Source: an uncultured Phaeodactylibacter sp.
GTDB lineage: Bacteria > Bacteroidota > Bacteroidia > Chitinophagales > Saprospiraceae
Length of the DNA: 5,679 bases
Assembly: GCA_913062745.1 (NCBI GenBank)
Contig: CAJXXJ010000282.1
Span: 1-5,679, forward strand
Reading direction: 5' to 3'
Within the stretch, counting starts at the first letter, position 1. Each line of letters starts with the position of its first letter. The position numbers and the translations under genes are program-made. The notes beneath the pieces were generated by a model. The model worked only from the letters and a program-made list of their open reading frames with translations, was not told where the DNA came from and did not search any database. This document shows positions 1-5,315 of the stretch, piece after piece.

Positions 1-1
1 A

Positions 2-163
2 CTGTGGGCGCTGTTGCGCAAAAAGCAGGAAGAACTGCAGGAGCCCGACAGCTGGAAAGAAGGCGAGAAAATTGGCCGTTATCTGCTGCAGAAGGGGTAC
101 GAACCGCAGCTCGTATGGGCAGCCGTGCGCAGCCTGCGGCAGGAAAATGAGGATGGCAGATGA
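2..163 (+). CDS. recX: RecX family regulatory protein, C-terminal part (5' end outside window)
   Basis: This is an open frame from the window edge to a TGA at 161-163, giving the last 53 residues of a protein. The visible tail contains a helix with KIGRYLLQKGYEPQLVW, which fits the final helical repeat of RecX proteins (pattern: basic residue, YL, x, [RK]GF/GY, x3, [LI], [IVL]W). It is followed by a short charged end (RQENEDGR). RecX proteins bind RecA filaments and modulate recombination and SOS activity in the cytoplasm; that is family knowledge, not shown here. In many bacteria recX follows recA, but the upstream neighbour is not visible. The stop is followed by a 231-bp spacer with a hairpin, so the gene is probably the end of its transcript. 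The call rests on one short motif, so another helical-repeat protein is possible but less likely. Confidence 0.72.
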   Translation: MWALLRKKQEELQEPDSWKEGEKIGRYLLQKGYEPQLVWAAVRSLRQENEDGR

Positions 164-252
164 CAAAAACCGGCATTAAGCTGCTCTGTCCCTATCATTA
201 TTGAGTTAGATTGCCTACATTGTAGTTGAGTGAACCTTTACCCCTCGCCCTC

Positions 253-293
253 TTCTGAAAGCGTTGCCGATAGTTGTGCAGGGCTTTTCAGAA
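253..293 (+). terminator. Imperfect hairpin, possible recX terminator
   Basis: TTCTGAAA (253-260) pairs perfectly with TTTCAGAA (286-293). The stem continues as GC/GC (261-262 with 283-284) after a single bulged T at 285, and the loop is 20 nt. A T-run (301-305) lies 7 nt beyond the stem, further away than in a canonical intrinsic terminator, and the loop is long. It lies between the recX stop and the peptide gene, which suits a terminator or a transcript-end hairpin. A leader structure or chance is also possible. Confidence 0.3.
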
Positions 294-316
294 AACTGAC
301 TTTTTATAAAAATTGG

Positions 317-349
317 TTTGAAGCATTCAGCCGCATTAGCCTACTTTAA
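317..349 (+). promoter_or_regulatory. Possible Bacteroidota promoter for the small peptide gene
   Basis: TTTG at 317-320 is followed after 21 nt by TACTTTAA (342-349), which matches TAnnTTTG at four of the six fixed positions. Transcription would start near 356 and leave a leader of about 40 nt before the ATG at 395. The -33 box and spacing are acceptable, but the last two positions of the -7 box are off consensus, so this is tentative. Confidence 0.35.
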
Positions 350-394
350 AGGGCGTAAATGCTATCATAGCCTTACGGAACAAAAATTAGTATT

Positions 395-604
395 ATGAAA
401 AAAACTCAACACCCGTTATCCGCATTCGAAAAAGCAGCTATCAGTCAGGATAAAGCCAGCCGCGTCAAGGGAGGTTATAAGTACGGAACTCCTACCGTTG
501 AATCTTCCGGCTCTTACGTATGGGAGAGTGTCGATATTCGCAGCCAGACGCTGAAGCCCCAAAACAGCCTGCAGCTGATTAAGAGGACCGGTAATTTCCG
601 CTAG
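395..604 (+). CDS. Small double-glycine leader precursor peptide (putative ribosomal natural product)
   Basis: The product is 69 aa. The first 27 residues form a charged helical leader: MKK at the start, LSAFEKAAIS (8-17), then RVKGG (23-27). This matches the Bacteroidota GG-leader pattern (basic N-terminus, L-x-x-FEK, hydrophobic spacing, [IV]KGG) found on precursors cleaved after Gly-Gly by C39-type peptidase/ABC exporters. Cleavage would release a 42-residue product beginning YKYGTPT. It has ten Ser/Thr, two Pro, one Trp, no Cys, and a net charge near +3 with a basic C-terminus (IKRTGNFR). Without cysteine neither lanthionine rings nor disulfides can form, so the product would be unmodified or altered by another chemistry. 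The ATG follows an AT-rich stretch with no Shine-Dalgarno sequence, which is normal for the phylum. No transporter, peptidase, modifying enzyme or immunity gene is visible nearby, so it is an orphan here. Family membership is inferred from the leader alone; the core sequence is not one I recognise. Confidence 0.7.
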   Translation: MKKTQHPLSAFEKAAISQDKASRVKGGYKYGTPTVESSGSYVWESVDIRSQTLKPQNSLQLIKRTGNFR

Positions 605-2136
605 ATACGGCTTTCAAACCGGGCTTTAATGACCTCAGCAAAGGGCTTCTGCTCTATTTTGCTTTCCACCCACGCCAGGATGTCAAACACCTGCGTAAAG
701 AAAGCTTTCGTCTGAGGCTGCTGAGAAAGGTCTTCAAATTCCGCTTTCAGGGATGCGTAGGCCTCTCTCAGCTCCCTTTTTGAGGGAGCTTCCACAGCCT
801 GCCGGATGAAGGCTATTGTAAGGCGCTCCACTTCCTGCAGCTGTCCCCGCTTTTTAAGGAACCGGTAGGTAGAACGGATCAGCGACTCGAGCAGCTCGTA
901 GTTGCCCAGCTCAAAGTGGACGATCAGGTTGAGGATGCGGGCAGCCGACTGCAGGTACTGCCGCTCAACGGTGGAGTTTAAGTCCAGCCACTCGTTCAGG
1001 TATTGCAGGGCATCATCGTAAGCGCCTGCACCAAAGCTGATGTAAAAGTAAAAGTGGTAAAAAGAACTCCTCCGGAAAAGCGCCTGATCAAACTGCTGCA
1101 CTTCCTTCAGGTGTGCATTTAGTGCATGATACCCCTCTTTAAAATCGCCGGTAGTGATGCATAGCGAAAATTTATTCTGATAGAACTGCCGGTGTATCTT
1201 CAGCTCATCATCCTGATTGAGCGGCCTGACCTTGCGCAGTTTCTCCAGCATCCGCTTTAGCTCATCGTACTTGCCAAGCCGGCCACAGGCTACGATCAGA
1301 TTGCTGATGGCAGAAATGTATTCGGAGGCATCCTCCTTCAGGTAGTGAGGCTTATGCTCCATCAATTTGATCAGCTCTTTGCTATACTCGTAAAACAGCT
1401 GAATATTCCCCTGCGCGTATTGGAATACCGTCAGGGTGCGGTAGTACAAGATTCTTGCCTGATGAGAATCGGCCAGCTCCGGCTCCTTTAGCAGTGGCGT
1501 ATCGATGATTTTGTGAAGCTCTCCGGCAGCTTCGCCGTTGCGGGAAGGCCCTTTGCGGATGCGCACCAGCAGGCGGAAGAACGTATTTCGGTAAGCAGCT
1601 ATCGTTTGCAGTTGCTGTTGCAGCCGCTGCTCTTCTGTCTCAATCCGCTGCAGCTCACGATCCAGAAAATCTATATCCGAACGCGTATAGGCAATCTGCT
1701 TTTCCCATTCCAGAATTTCCAGCAGCGCCTGAAATTGCTCGTATTTCTCTGCCAGCTTGCGGGCTTTTTGCAGCTGCTCCTGACAATCCTGGAACAGGGA
1801 CCGCCGGAACAGCACCCGCACACTTAACAAATGATGCTTCAGCCGGTACGCCACAGACGTTTTTTCGTCGTAAGACTGCAGGCTTTTCAGCAGCATCTCG
1901 TACAGGTATGCTTTGAGCTCGGAGTATTTGCGGCTCTGAATTTCCGCCGTGCCGTAAATCCTAAGTTTGAGCGCTTCGTCATCAAATTCCGGCTGCTGCT
2001 CAATAGCATCAAAGAGCAGCAGGTACTTATTGTCTTTACCCATTTGCCCGCCGGCGGCTACCTTGAAGTATCGCTTTTCCGGGCCGGAAAGGGAGTGTAT
2101 AAGCCGGTACAGCTTGTTGGATGGCACTTTGGGCAT
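601..2136 (-). CDS. TPR-like helical-repeat protein of unknown function
   Basis: The product is 511 aa starting at the ATG whose complement is 2134-2136 (MPKVPSNKLYRL). The frame stays open to a TTG at 2212-2214, but that TTG is the -33 box of a well-matched promoter, so the longer start is rejected. The N-terminus (residues 7-26, with LIHSLSGPEKRYFK) resembles a conserved opening I associate with uncharacterised Bacteroidota proteins. The rest is almost wholly alpha-helical. Residues 112-145 are amphipathic and TPR-like, and 155-185 form a Glu/Gln-rich probable coiled coil (LDRELQRIETEEQRLQ). Successive helix pairs at about 225-260, 273-302, 315-345, 358-388 and 397-427 have TPR-like spacing (for example G-DFKEGYHALNAHL and GAYDDALQYLNEWL). 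There is no signal peptide, membrane span or catalytic motif, so a cytoplasmic protein-protein scaffold is the most that can be inferred. It is divergent from the LytTR gene, and its stop shares CTAG with the peptide gene. Confidence 0.82.
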   Translation of the reverse strand: MPKVPSNKLYRLIHSLSGPEKRYFKVAAGGQMGKDNKYLLLFDAIEQQPEFDDEALKLRIYGTAEIQSRKYSELKAYLYEMLLKSLQSYDEKTSVAYRLKHHLLSVRVLFRRSLFQDCQEQLQKARKLAEKYEQFQALLEILEWEKQIAYTRSDIDFLDRELQRIETEEQRLQQQLQTIAAYRNTFFRLLVRIRKGPSRNGEAAGELHKIIDTPLLKEPELADSHQARILYYRTLTVFQYAQGNIQLFYEYSKELIKLMEHKPHYLKEDASEYISAISNLIVACGRLGKYDELKRMLEKLRKVRPLNQDDELKIHRQFYQNKFSLCITTGDFKEGYHALNAHLKEVQQFDQALFRRSSFYHFYFYISFGAGAYDDALQYLNEWLDLNSTVERQYLQSAARILNLIVHFELGNYELLESLIRSTYRFLKKRGQLQEVERLTIAFIRQAVEAPSKRELREAYASLKAEFEDLSQQPQTKAFFTQVFDILAWVESKIEQKPFAEVIKARFESRI

Positions 2137-2185
2137 ACTGTTCGTTCTGTTTTGGACGGATTGGTAGATTAGGGCGGGCTGTTGG

Positions 2186-2215
2186 CAAATATAATAAATT
2201 CTGAAACCTGACAAA
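2186..2215 (-). promoter_or_regulatory. Consensus Bacteroidota promoter of the TPR-like gene
   Basis: Read on the minus strand, TTTG (2215-2212) is followed after 18 nt by TATATTTG (2193-2186), a perfect TAnnTTTG. Transcription would begin near 2180, giving a leader of about 43 nt to the ATG at 2136. This placement rules out the upstream TTG as a start codon, because it would lie in the -33 box. Confidence 0.72.
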
Positions 2216-2238
2216 TAGCCAATTTAGGATTGTCAGGT
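2206..2238. promoter_or_regulatory. 9-bp inverted repeat in the divergent intergenic region, candidate operator
   Basis: ACCTGACAA (2206-2214) and TTGTCAGGT (2230-2238) are perfect inverted copies separated by 15 bp, so the arms are 24 bp apart from start to start, about two helical turns. The left arm overlaps the -33 box of the minus-strand promoter, and the right arm contains the TTG proposed as the -33 element toward the LytTR gene. A dimeric regulator bound here could control both genes. The adjacent LytTR protein is the obvious candidate, although LytTR proteins more often bind direct repeats. Some symmetry could arise simply because two promoters face away from each other. Confidence 0.45.
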
Positions 2239-2260
2239 CCCGGATTTACGCCTAATATTA
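2230..2260 (+). promoter_or_regulatory. Possible promoter of the LytTR gene
   Basis: TTG (2230-2232) is followed after 20 nt by TAATATTA (2253-2260), four of six matches to TAnnTTTG. Transcription would start near 2267, leaving a leader of roughly 32 nt before the ATG at 2299. A better -7 match, TACGTTTG at 2289-2296, has no -33 partner at the right distance. It would also start transcription at or past the ATG, so it is less compatible with the gene start. Confidence 0.35.
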
Positions 2261-2298
2261 TGCCAAGACCACAGTTTGATCTTTAAAATACGTTTGCC

Positions 2299-2709
2299 AT
2301 GAAAATGATAAGCCTACAGCCTTCCCGCTCCCTATCAGAACCTATCAGCGTACGCCGGCCCCGCTGGCAGAAGGTAGCTTTTCCTACTTTGGACGGCTAC
2401 GAGTTTTACCGTGCCGATTGCATCTTGTGCCTTACGGCAGAAGGCAATTATACCCGCGTCCATTTTTGCGACGGCAAAGAACTGCTGGTATGCAAAACCC
2501 TGAGGGACGCAGAATCCGGCATCGGCAGCCTGCCCAACTTCGTGCGCATCCACCGCTCTCACACCATCAATATCCATTACCTGCAACGCTATGTACGGGG
2601 CAAAGGAGGAGAAGTGGAGCTGGAGGGCGGCAAACGGCTCAGCGTATCGAGCAGCCGCAAAGCGAATTTTCTCAGCATACTGGAATACTTTGCCGGGCAC
2701 GAGCTCTGA
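2299..2709 (+). CDS. Stand-alone LytTR-type DNA-binding transcriptional regulator
   Basis: The product is 136 aa, and nearly all of it after a 25-residue basic N-terminus is one LytTR domain (about residues 30-130). Visible family hallmarks are the first strand and loop ILCLTAEGNYTRVHF, the KTLRD helix start, FVRIHRSHTINIHYLQRY (the conserved F-x-R-x-H-R-S-x-x-[IV]N block) and the closing LSVSSSRKANF strand/helix. LytTR domains bind DNA through beta-strand loops and usually sit behind a receiver domain. No receiver, sensor or membrane part is encoded here, so activity may be set by expression level or a partner protein. The start is the ATG at 2299; the only other nearby in-frame ATG is 2305. 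The gene faces away from the TPR-like gene across a 162-bp region with an inverted repeat, an arrangement that suits auto- or cross-regulation. The gap to the glycosyltransferase downstream is 51 bp. Target genes are unknown. Confidence 0.88.
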   Translation: MKMISLQPSRSLSEPISVRRPRWQKVAFPTLDGYEFYRADCILCLTAEGNYTRVHFCDGKELLVCKTLRDAESGIGSLPNFVRIHRSHTINIHYLQRYVRGKGGEVELEGGKRLSVSSSRKANFLSILEYFAGHEL

Positions 2710-2725
2710 TCGGGCAGGACTTCCT

Positions 2726-2733
2726 TACCTTTG
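2726..2733 (+). promoter_or_regulatory. -7 promoter box ahead of the glycosyltransferase gene
   Basis: TACCTTTG is a perfect TAnnTTTG, 27 bp before the ATG at 2761, which would give a leader of about 20 nt. I see no TTG or TTTG at the usual -33 distance (around 2703-2708), so the promoter may be weak, activator-dependent or coincidental. The box includes the TTG at 2731-2733 that would otherwise be the furthest-upstream start of the next gene, which argues against that start. Confidence 0.4.
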
Positions 2734-2760
2734 CAGGGTATCAATTACTTTGCCCGGCGC

Positions 2761-3879
2761 ATGACTATTGCTGTAAATACCCGTTTTTTACTTCCCGGCA
2801 AGCTCGAGGGCATCGGGCGGTATACTTATGAAGTCTGCCGCCGGCTTCCGGAGCTGTTCCCCGACGATGACCTCGTCTTTCTTTTTGACCGGCCCTACGA
2901 CTCCCGCTTCGTGACCGGGCCCCGCACCCGGGCTATCGTAGTGCCGCCCCCCGCCCGGCATCCGGTACTGTGGTACCTCTGGTTTGAATGGGCACTGCCA
3001 AGGGCACTGAAGCGGGCCGGAGCAGAGGTGTTTTTCTCGCCCGATGGCTATACTTCATTGCGCAGCCCGGTCCCGTCCGTGATGACCGTACACGATTTAG
3101 CCTTCGAGCACTTCCCCGGCCATACGCCACCGCTTGTGAGCCGCTACTATCGCTACTTTACGCCCCGCTACTGCCATCATGCCCGCTACGTAGCCGCTGT
3201 TTCCCAATTTACCGCACTGGATATTCAGCAGCGGTACGGGCTGTCTGCAGAGCGCATTGCTGTCTGCGGCAACGGCTGCCGGGAGGGGTTCTACCCCTTA
3301 TCGTCCGATGAACGCGCGCAGGCACGGCAGCAGTACGCCGGCGGAAAACCCTACTTTCTCTATATCGGAGCCATCCATCCACGAAAAAATGTGCACCGGC
3401 TGATCGACGCTTTTGGAGCTTTTAAACAACGCACGCATGCCCCCCACCAACTACTGATTGCCGGCAGAATGGCCTGGAAAGAAGGCCCGGTGGAAACAGC
3501 ATACCAGTCATCGCCGGCCCGGCGGGATATCCAATTATTGGGGTTTGTGCCCGATGAGGAACTGCCCCGTCTGATGGGCGCTGCCTTTGCATTTGTGTAC
3601 CCCTCTCTGTTTGAAGGTTTCGGCTTGCCCCTGCTTGAGGCCATGCACGCGGAAGTGCCCGTTATATCTTCCCGATCCTCCTCTATGACAGAAGTAACTG
3701 CCGATGCCGGCTTACTCATAGACCCATACCAGACAGAAGGCCTGGCTGACGCCATGGAACAGATGTTGGACAGTCAGCTGCGCAGCAGCCTTGTAAAGCG
3801 CGGTAAAGGCCAGCGGCAGCAGTACAGCTGGGATCGCACCGCCCGGGTAATCGCCGGGCTTATCCGGCGGTCGGCCTGA
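2761..3879 (+). CDS. GT4 family glycosyltransferase (GT-B fold)
   Basis: The product is 372 aa starting at the ATG at 2761 (MTIAVNTRFLLPGKLEGIGRYT); an in-frame TTG at 2731 overlaps a promoter -7 box and is not used here. This is a typical full-length two-domain retaining glycosyltransferase. Visible features are the N-terminal glycine loop GIGRYT (17-22), VHDL (110-113), the AAVSQF segment that ends the first domain (145-150), YIGAIHPRKN (201-210) whose Arg/Lys contact the donor phosphate in this family, GFVPDEEL (261-268), and the E-x7-E motif EGFGLPLLE (Glu285 and Glu293). The pattern resembles mannosyl- or other hexosyltransferases of O-antigen and exopolysaccharide clusters, which move a sugar from a nucleotide-sugar donor onto a lipid-linked or glycan acceptor at the cytoplasmic face of the inner membrane. 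Donor and acceptor cannot be read from the sequence. It may be co-transcribed with the LytTR gene 51 bp upstream. Its 3' end overlaps the converging glycosyltransferase by 20 bp. Confidence 0.92.
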   Translation: MTIAVNTRFLLPGKLEGIGRYTYEVCRRLPELFPDDDLVFLFDRPYDSRFVTGPRTRAIVVPPPARHPVLWYLWFEWALPRALKRAGAEVFFSPDGYTSLRSPVPSVMTVHDLAFEHFPGHTPPLVSRYYRYFTPRYCHHARYVAAVSQFTALDIQQRYGLSAERIAVCGNGCREGFYPLSSDERAQARQQYAGGKPYFLYIGAIHPRKNVHRLIDAFGAFKQRTHAPHQLLIAGRMAWKEGPVETAYQSSPARRDIQLLGFVPDEELPRLMGAAFAFVYPSLFEGFGLPLLEAMHAEVPVISSRSSSMTEVTADAGLLIDPYQTEGLADAMEQMLDSQLRSSLVKRGKGQRQQYSWDRTARVIAGLIRRSA

Positions 3880-4939
3880 TGGCAGAGTTGAGATCCGATC
3901 TATGCAGCCCGAGGGCAGCAGCAACTCTGCCAATAACCGCTTCAGCAGTCTGCTCCCGGGCGGTCCGATGAGCCCCGGCTGAAAGCTGAAAATAGGCTTC
4001 CCGGTGGACGCTGAGCTCCAAGACTTGCTGCCGCAACAGATCAAGCTTGTCTGCTGTAAAGGTAAAACCGTTAAAGTGCTGCTGAATTAAGCCCTGCCGC
4101 TGCTTCAACTTGCCGACCGCAACCACTGGCAAGCCATAGGAAAGGCCCTCCAGTAAAATATCATCTGTATGAGCGCAGCCTAGTGCCAAATCATCAAGCA
4201 AAAGAAGTAAGTGCGCTTGTTTAAAATAGCTTTTTCGGCTGTTGGGGCGGCTTGAATACTGAAGATTGGAGGGAAGGTCCGGCGGATAGTCTGTACCGGC
4301 ATTGCTCAGCAGTAAAAATTGCATACTCGGTAAACTGCGGGCGAGCGAAAAGTAGCGCTCAAAGGCGGCCGGGCTGGTTTGGTCTAAAACCATAAGCAAG
4401 GTGAAAGGAAAAGCCCGTTTGGTGTTTTCCGGAGAGTGCAGCCGGGAAAAGCCTTTTCGGTCAAGGATCGGCCCCAGCACAGTATGCTCTACGCCCAGCG
4501 AGGGGTAGCACGACTTTACAGCCTCTGAATGGTATACTAAGTGTCGGGCGCAGCGACGGTATAAGTGTTTCCACAAAAGCGACTGCAGCCGGGAAGTTTG
4601 CTGTTCGTCCTGCAGGTGATACACCAGTGTAAAGCCCAGCAGGCGGGCAATCAGTGCCAGCAGCCAGTGATTGGGAAATGGGACATACAGCAGCGCAGGC
4701 ATACCCATTAGCGGCAGCAGCTGCCGGAGCAGGGAAACAAGCGTTTTTCTGTGGCGATGAATACCCGAGAATAAGGAGGGATATGCATTTGGAGGGTGGC
4801 CTGATGGCTGCAAACGCACCACTTTATACCCTGATGCCACCAAGTGGTTCACCAGGCTGTCGTACGACATGCGCCGGGTCTGCTCGGCAGCAGGGTTGGG
4901 CAGCGTAATTACGGTGATATCAGGGCCTTTGTCAGCCAT
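3860..4939 (-). CDS. Divergent GT-B-like glycosyltransferase
   Basis: The product is 359 aa, starting at the ATG whose complement is 4937-4939. The layout suggests a GT-B protein. An N-terminal Rossmann-like strand (DITVITLPNP, 7-16) comes first, then a helix and strand VASGYKVVRL (34-43). A hydrophobic stretch WLLALIARLLGFTLVYHL (92-109) resembles the membrane-leaning part of lipid-linked glycan transferases. A second-domain strand is FTLLMVLD (179-186). The signature is DDILLEGLSYGLPVVAVG (259-276), equivalent to the LLEAMACGLPVV block of GT4 enzymes. Glu264 matches the second Glu of E-x7-E, but the position eight residues earlier is Ala256, so the first acidic residue is missing or displaced. 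The PRKN-type donor loop is not clear. Function as a glycosyltransferase is therefore probable but the family is uncertain, and an inactive relative is possible. It converges on the GT4 gene with a 20-bp tail overlap and is transcribed independently. No good promoter is visible upstream. Confidence 0.72.
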   Translation of the reverse strand: MADKGPDITVITLPNPAAEQTRRMSYDSLVNHLVASGYKVVRLQPSGHPPNAYPSLFSGIHRHRKTLVSLLRQLLPLMGMPALLYVPFPNHWLLALIARLLGFTLVYHLQDEQQTSRLQSLLWKHLYRRCARHLVYHSEAVKSCYPSLGVEHTVLGPILDRKGFSRLHSPENTKRAFPFTLLMVLDQTSPAAFERYFSLARSLPSMQFLLLSNAGTDYPPDLPSNLQYSSRPNSRKSYFKQAHLLLLLDDLALGCAHTDDILLEGLSYGLPVVAVGKLKQRQGLIQQHFNGFTFTADKLDLLRQQVLELSVHREAYFQLSAGAHRTAREQTAEAVIGRVAAALGLHRSDLNSAIRPTAG

Positions 4940-5105
4940 ATTTAATTGGGGTCGCTCTTATAAAGACCATAAAATGATCCCGGCGGATACCCATTTGCAG
5001 GCCAGCTTTTATGTTTTACCGACATGCTGCAAGCCGTAGAGAAGCAGTATAGCCCCTTTCAGCCCTTAAGTCCGCATGTTTATCGGATTGAATATAGATA
5101 CCGTA

Positions 5106-5128
5106 CACATCATAATTTATGCCATGTG
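5106..5128. repeat. Imperfect inverted repeat upstream of the response regulator
   Basis: CACATCATAA (5106-5115) and TTATGCCATGTG (5117-5128) are inverted copies around a single central T, except for two extra bases (CC, 5122-5123) in the right arm. The one-base centre makes an RNA hairpin unlikely in full, so a protein-binding site is the better reading. It lies about 77 bp upstream of the -33 box of the response-regulator promoter, a distance suited to an activator or enhancer-type site. Chance in AT-rich DNA cannot be excluded. Confidence 0.3.
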
Positions 5129-5204
5129 GGCAAGTGTTTGTTTTTTAGGGATTTATAAATGTAACCCCGTAGAAAGAGTTCCAATTATTAAAAAGTTTTC
5201 CTAT

Positions 5205-5234
5205 TTTGGGAATGCGCTAAAAGTTATATCTTTG
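5205..5234 (+). promoter_or_regulatory. Consensus Bacteroidota promoter of the response regulator gene
   Basis: TTTG (5205-5208) is followed after 18 nt by TATCTTTG (5227-5234), a perfect TAnnTTTG. Box quality and spacing are the same as in the promoter of the TPR-like gene. Transcription would start near 5240, leaving a leader of about 75 nt before the ATG at 5316. Confidence 0.7.
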
Positions 5235-5315
5235 CCAGATACCACTCTTGACGATACACACGCGCACCCAACACTAGTCTTCAGTCAAACAGATTTGCCC
5301 ATTAATCCCGTGTAT

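Larger units (their letters stand above)
4940..5315. other. 376-bp non-coding region between divergent genes
   Basis: I find no convincing gene here. The left part (4940-5040) has no TAnnTTTG box on the minus strand for the glycosyltransferase. The only plus-strand ORF I followed there (ATG at 4974) encodes 21 residues and is unsupported. The middle is AT-rich, with an imperfect inverted repeat at 5106-5128 and a T-rich run at 5137-5146. The right part holds a good promoter at 5205-5234 and a roughly 75-nt leader for the response regulator. Confidence 0.6.

Noticed and set aside
422..604. The core start YKYGTPT suggested a pediocin-like YGNGV bacteriocin.
   Set aside because: The YGNGV motif and its two paired cysteines are absent; only a superficial K-Y-G similarity remains.
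1831..2172. A 113-aa plus-strand open frame inside the TPR-like gene.
   Set aside because: It is antisense to a gene with clear helical-repeat composition and a good promoter, and its translation has no recognisable domain.
2137..2214. N-terminal extension of the TPR-like protein to the TTG at 2214 (26 extra residues).
   Set aside because: The extension would overlap the -33 and -7 boxes, and the conserved-looking N-terminus begins at the ATG at 2136.
4974..5039. A 21-residue plus-strand ORF (MIPADTHLQASFYVLPTCCKP) in the empty region.
   Set aside because: No good promoter, no leader motif and no way to show coding from so few codons; chance is the simplest explanation.
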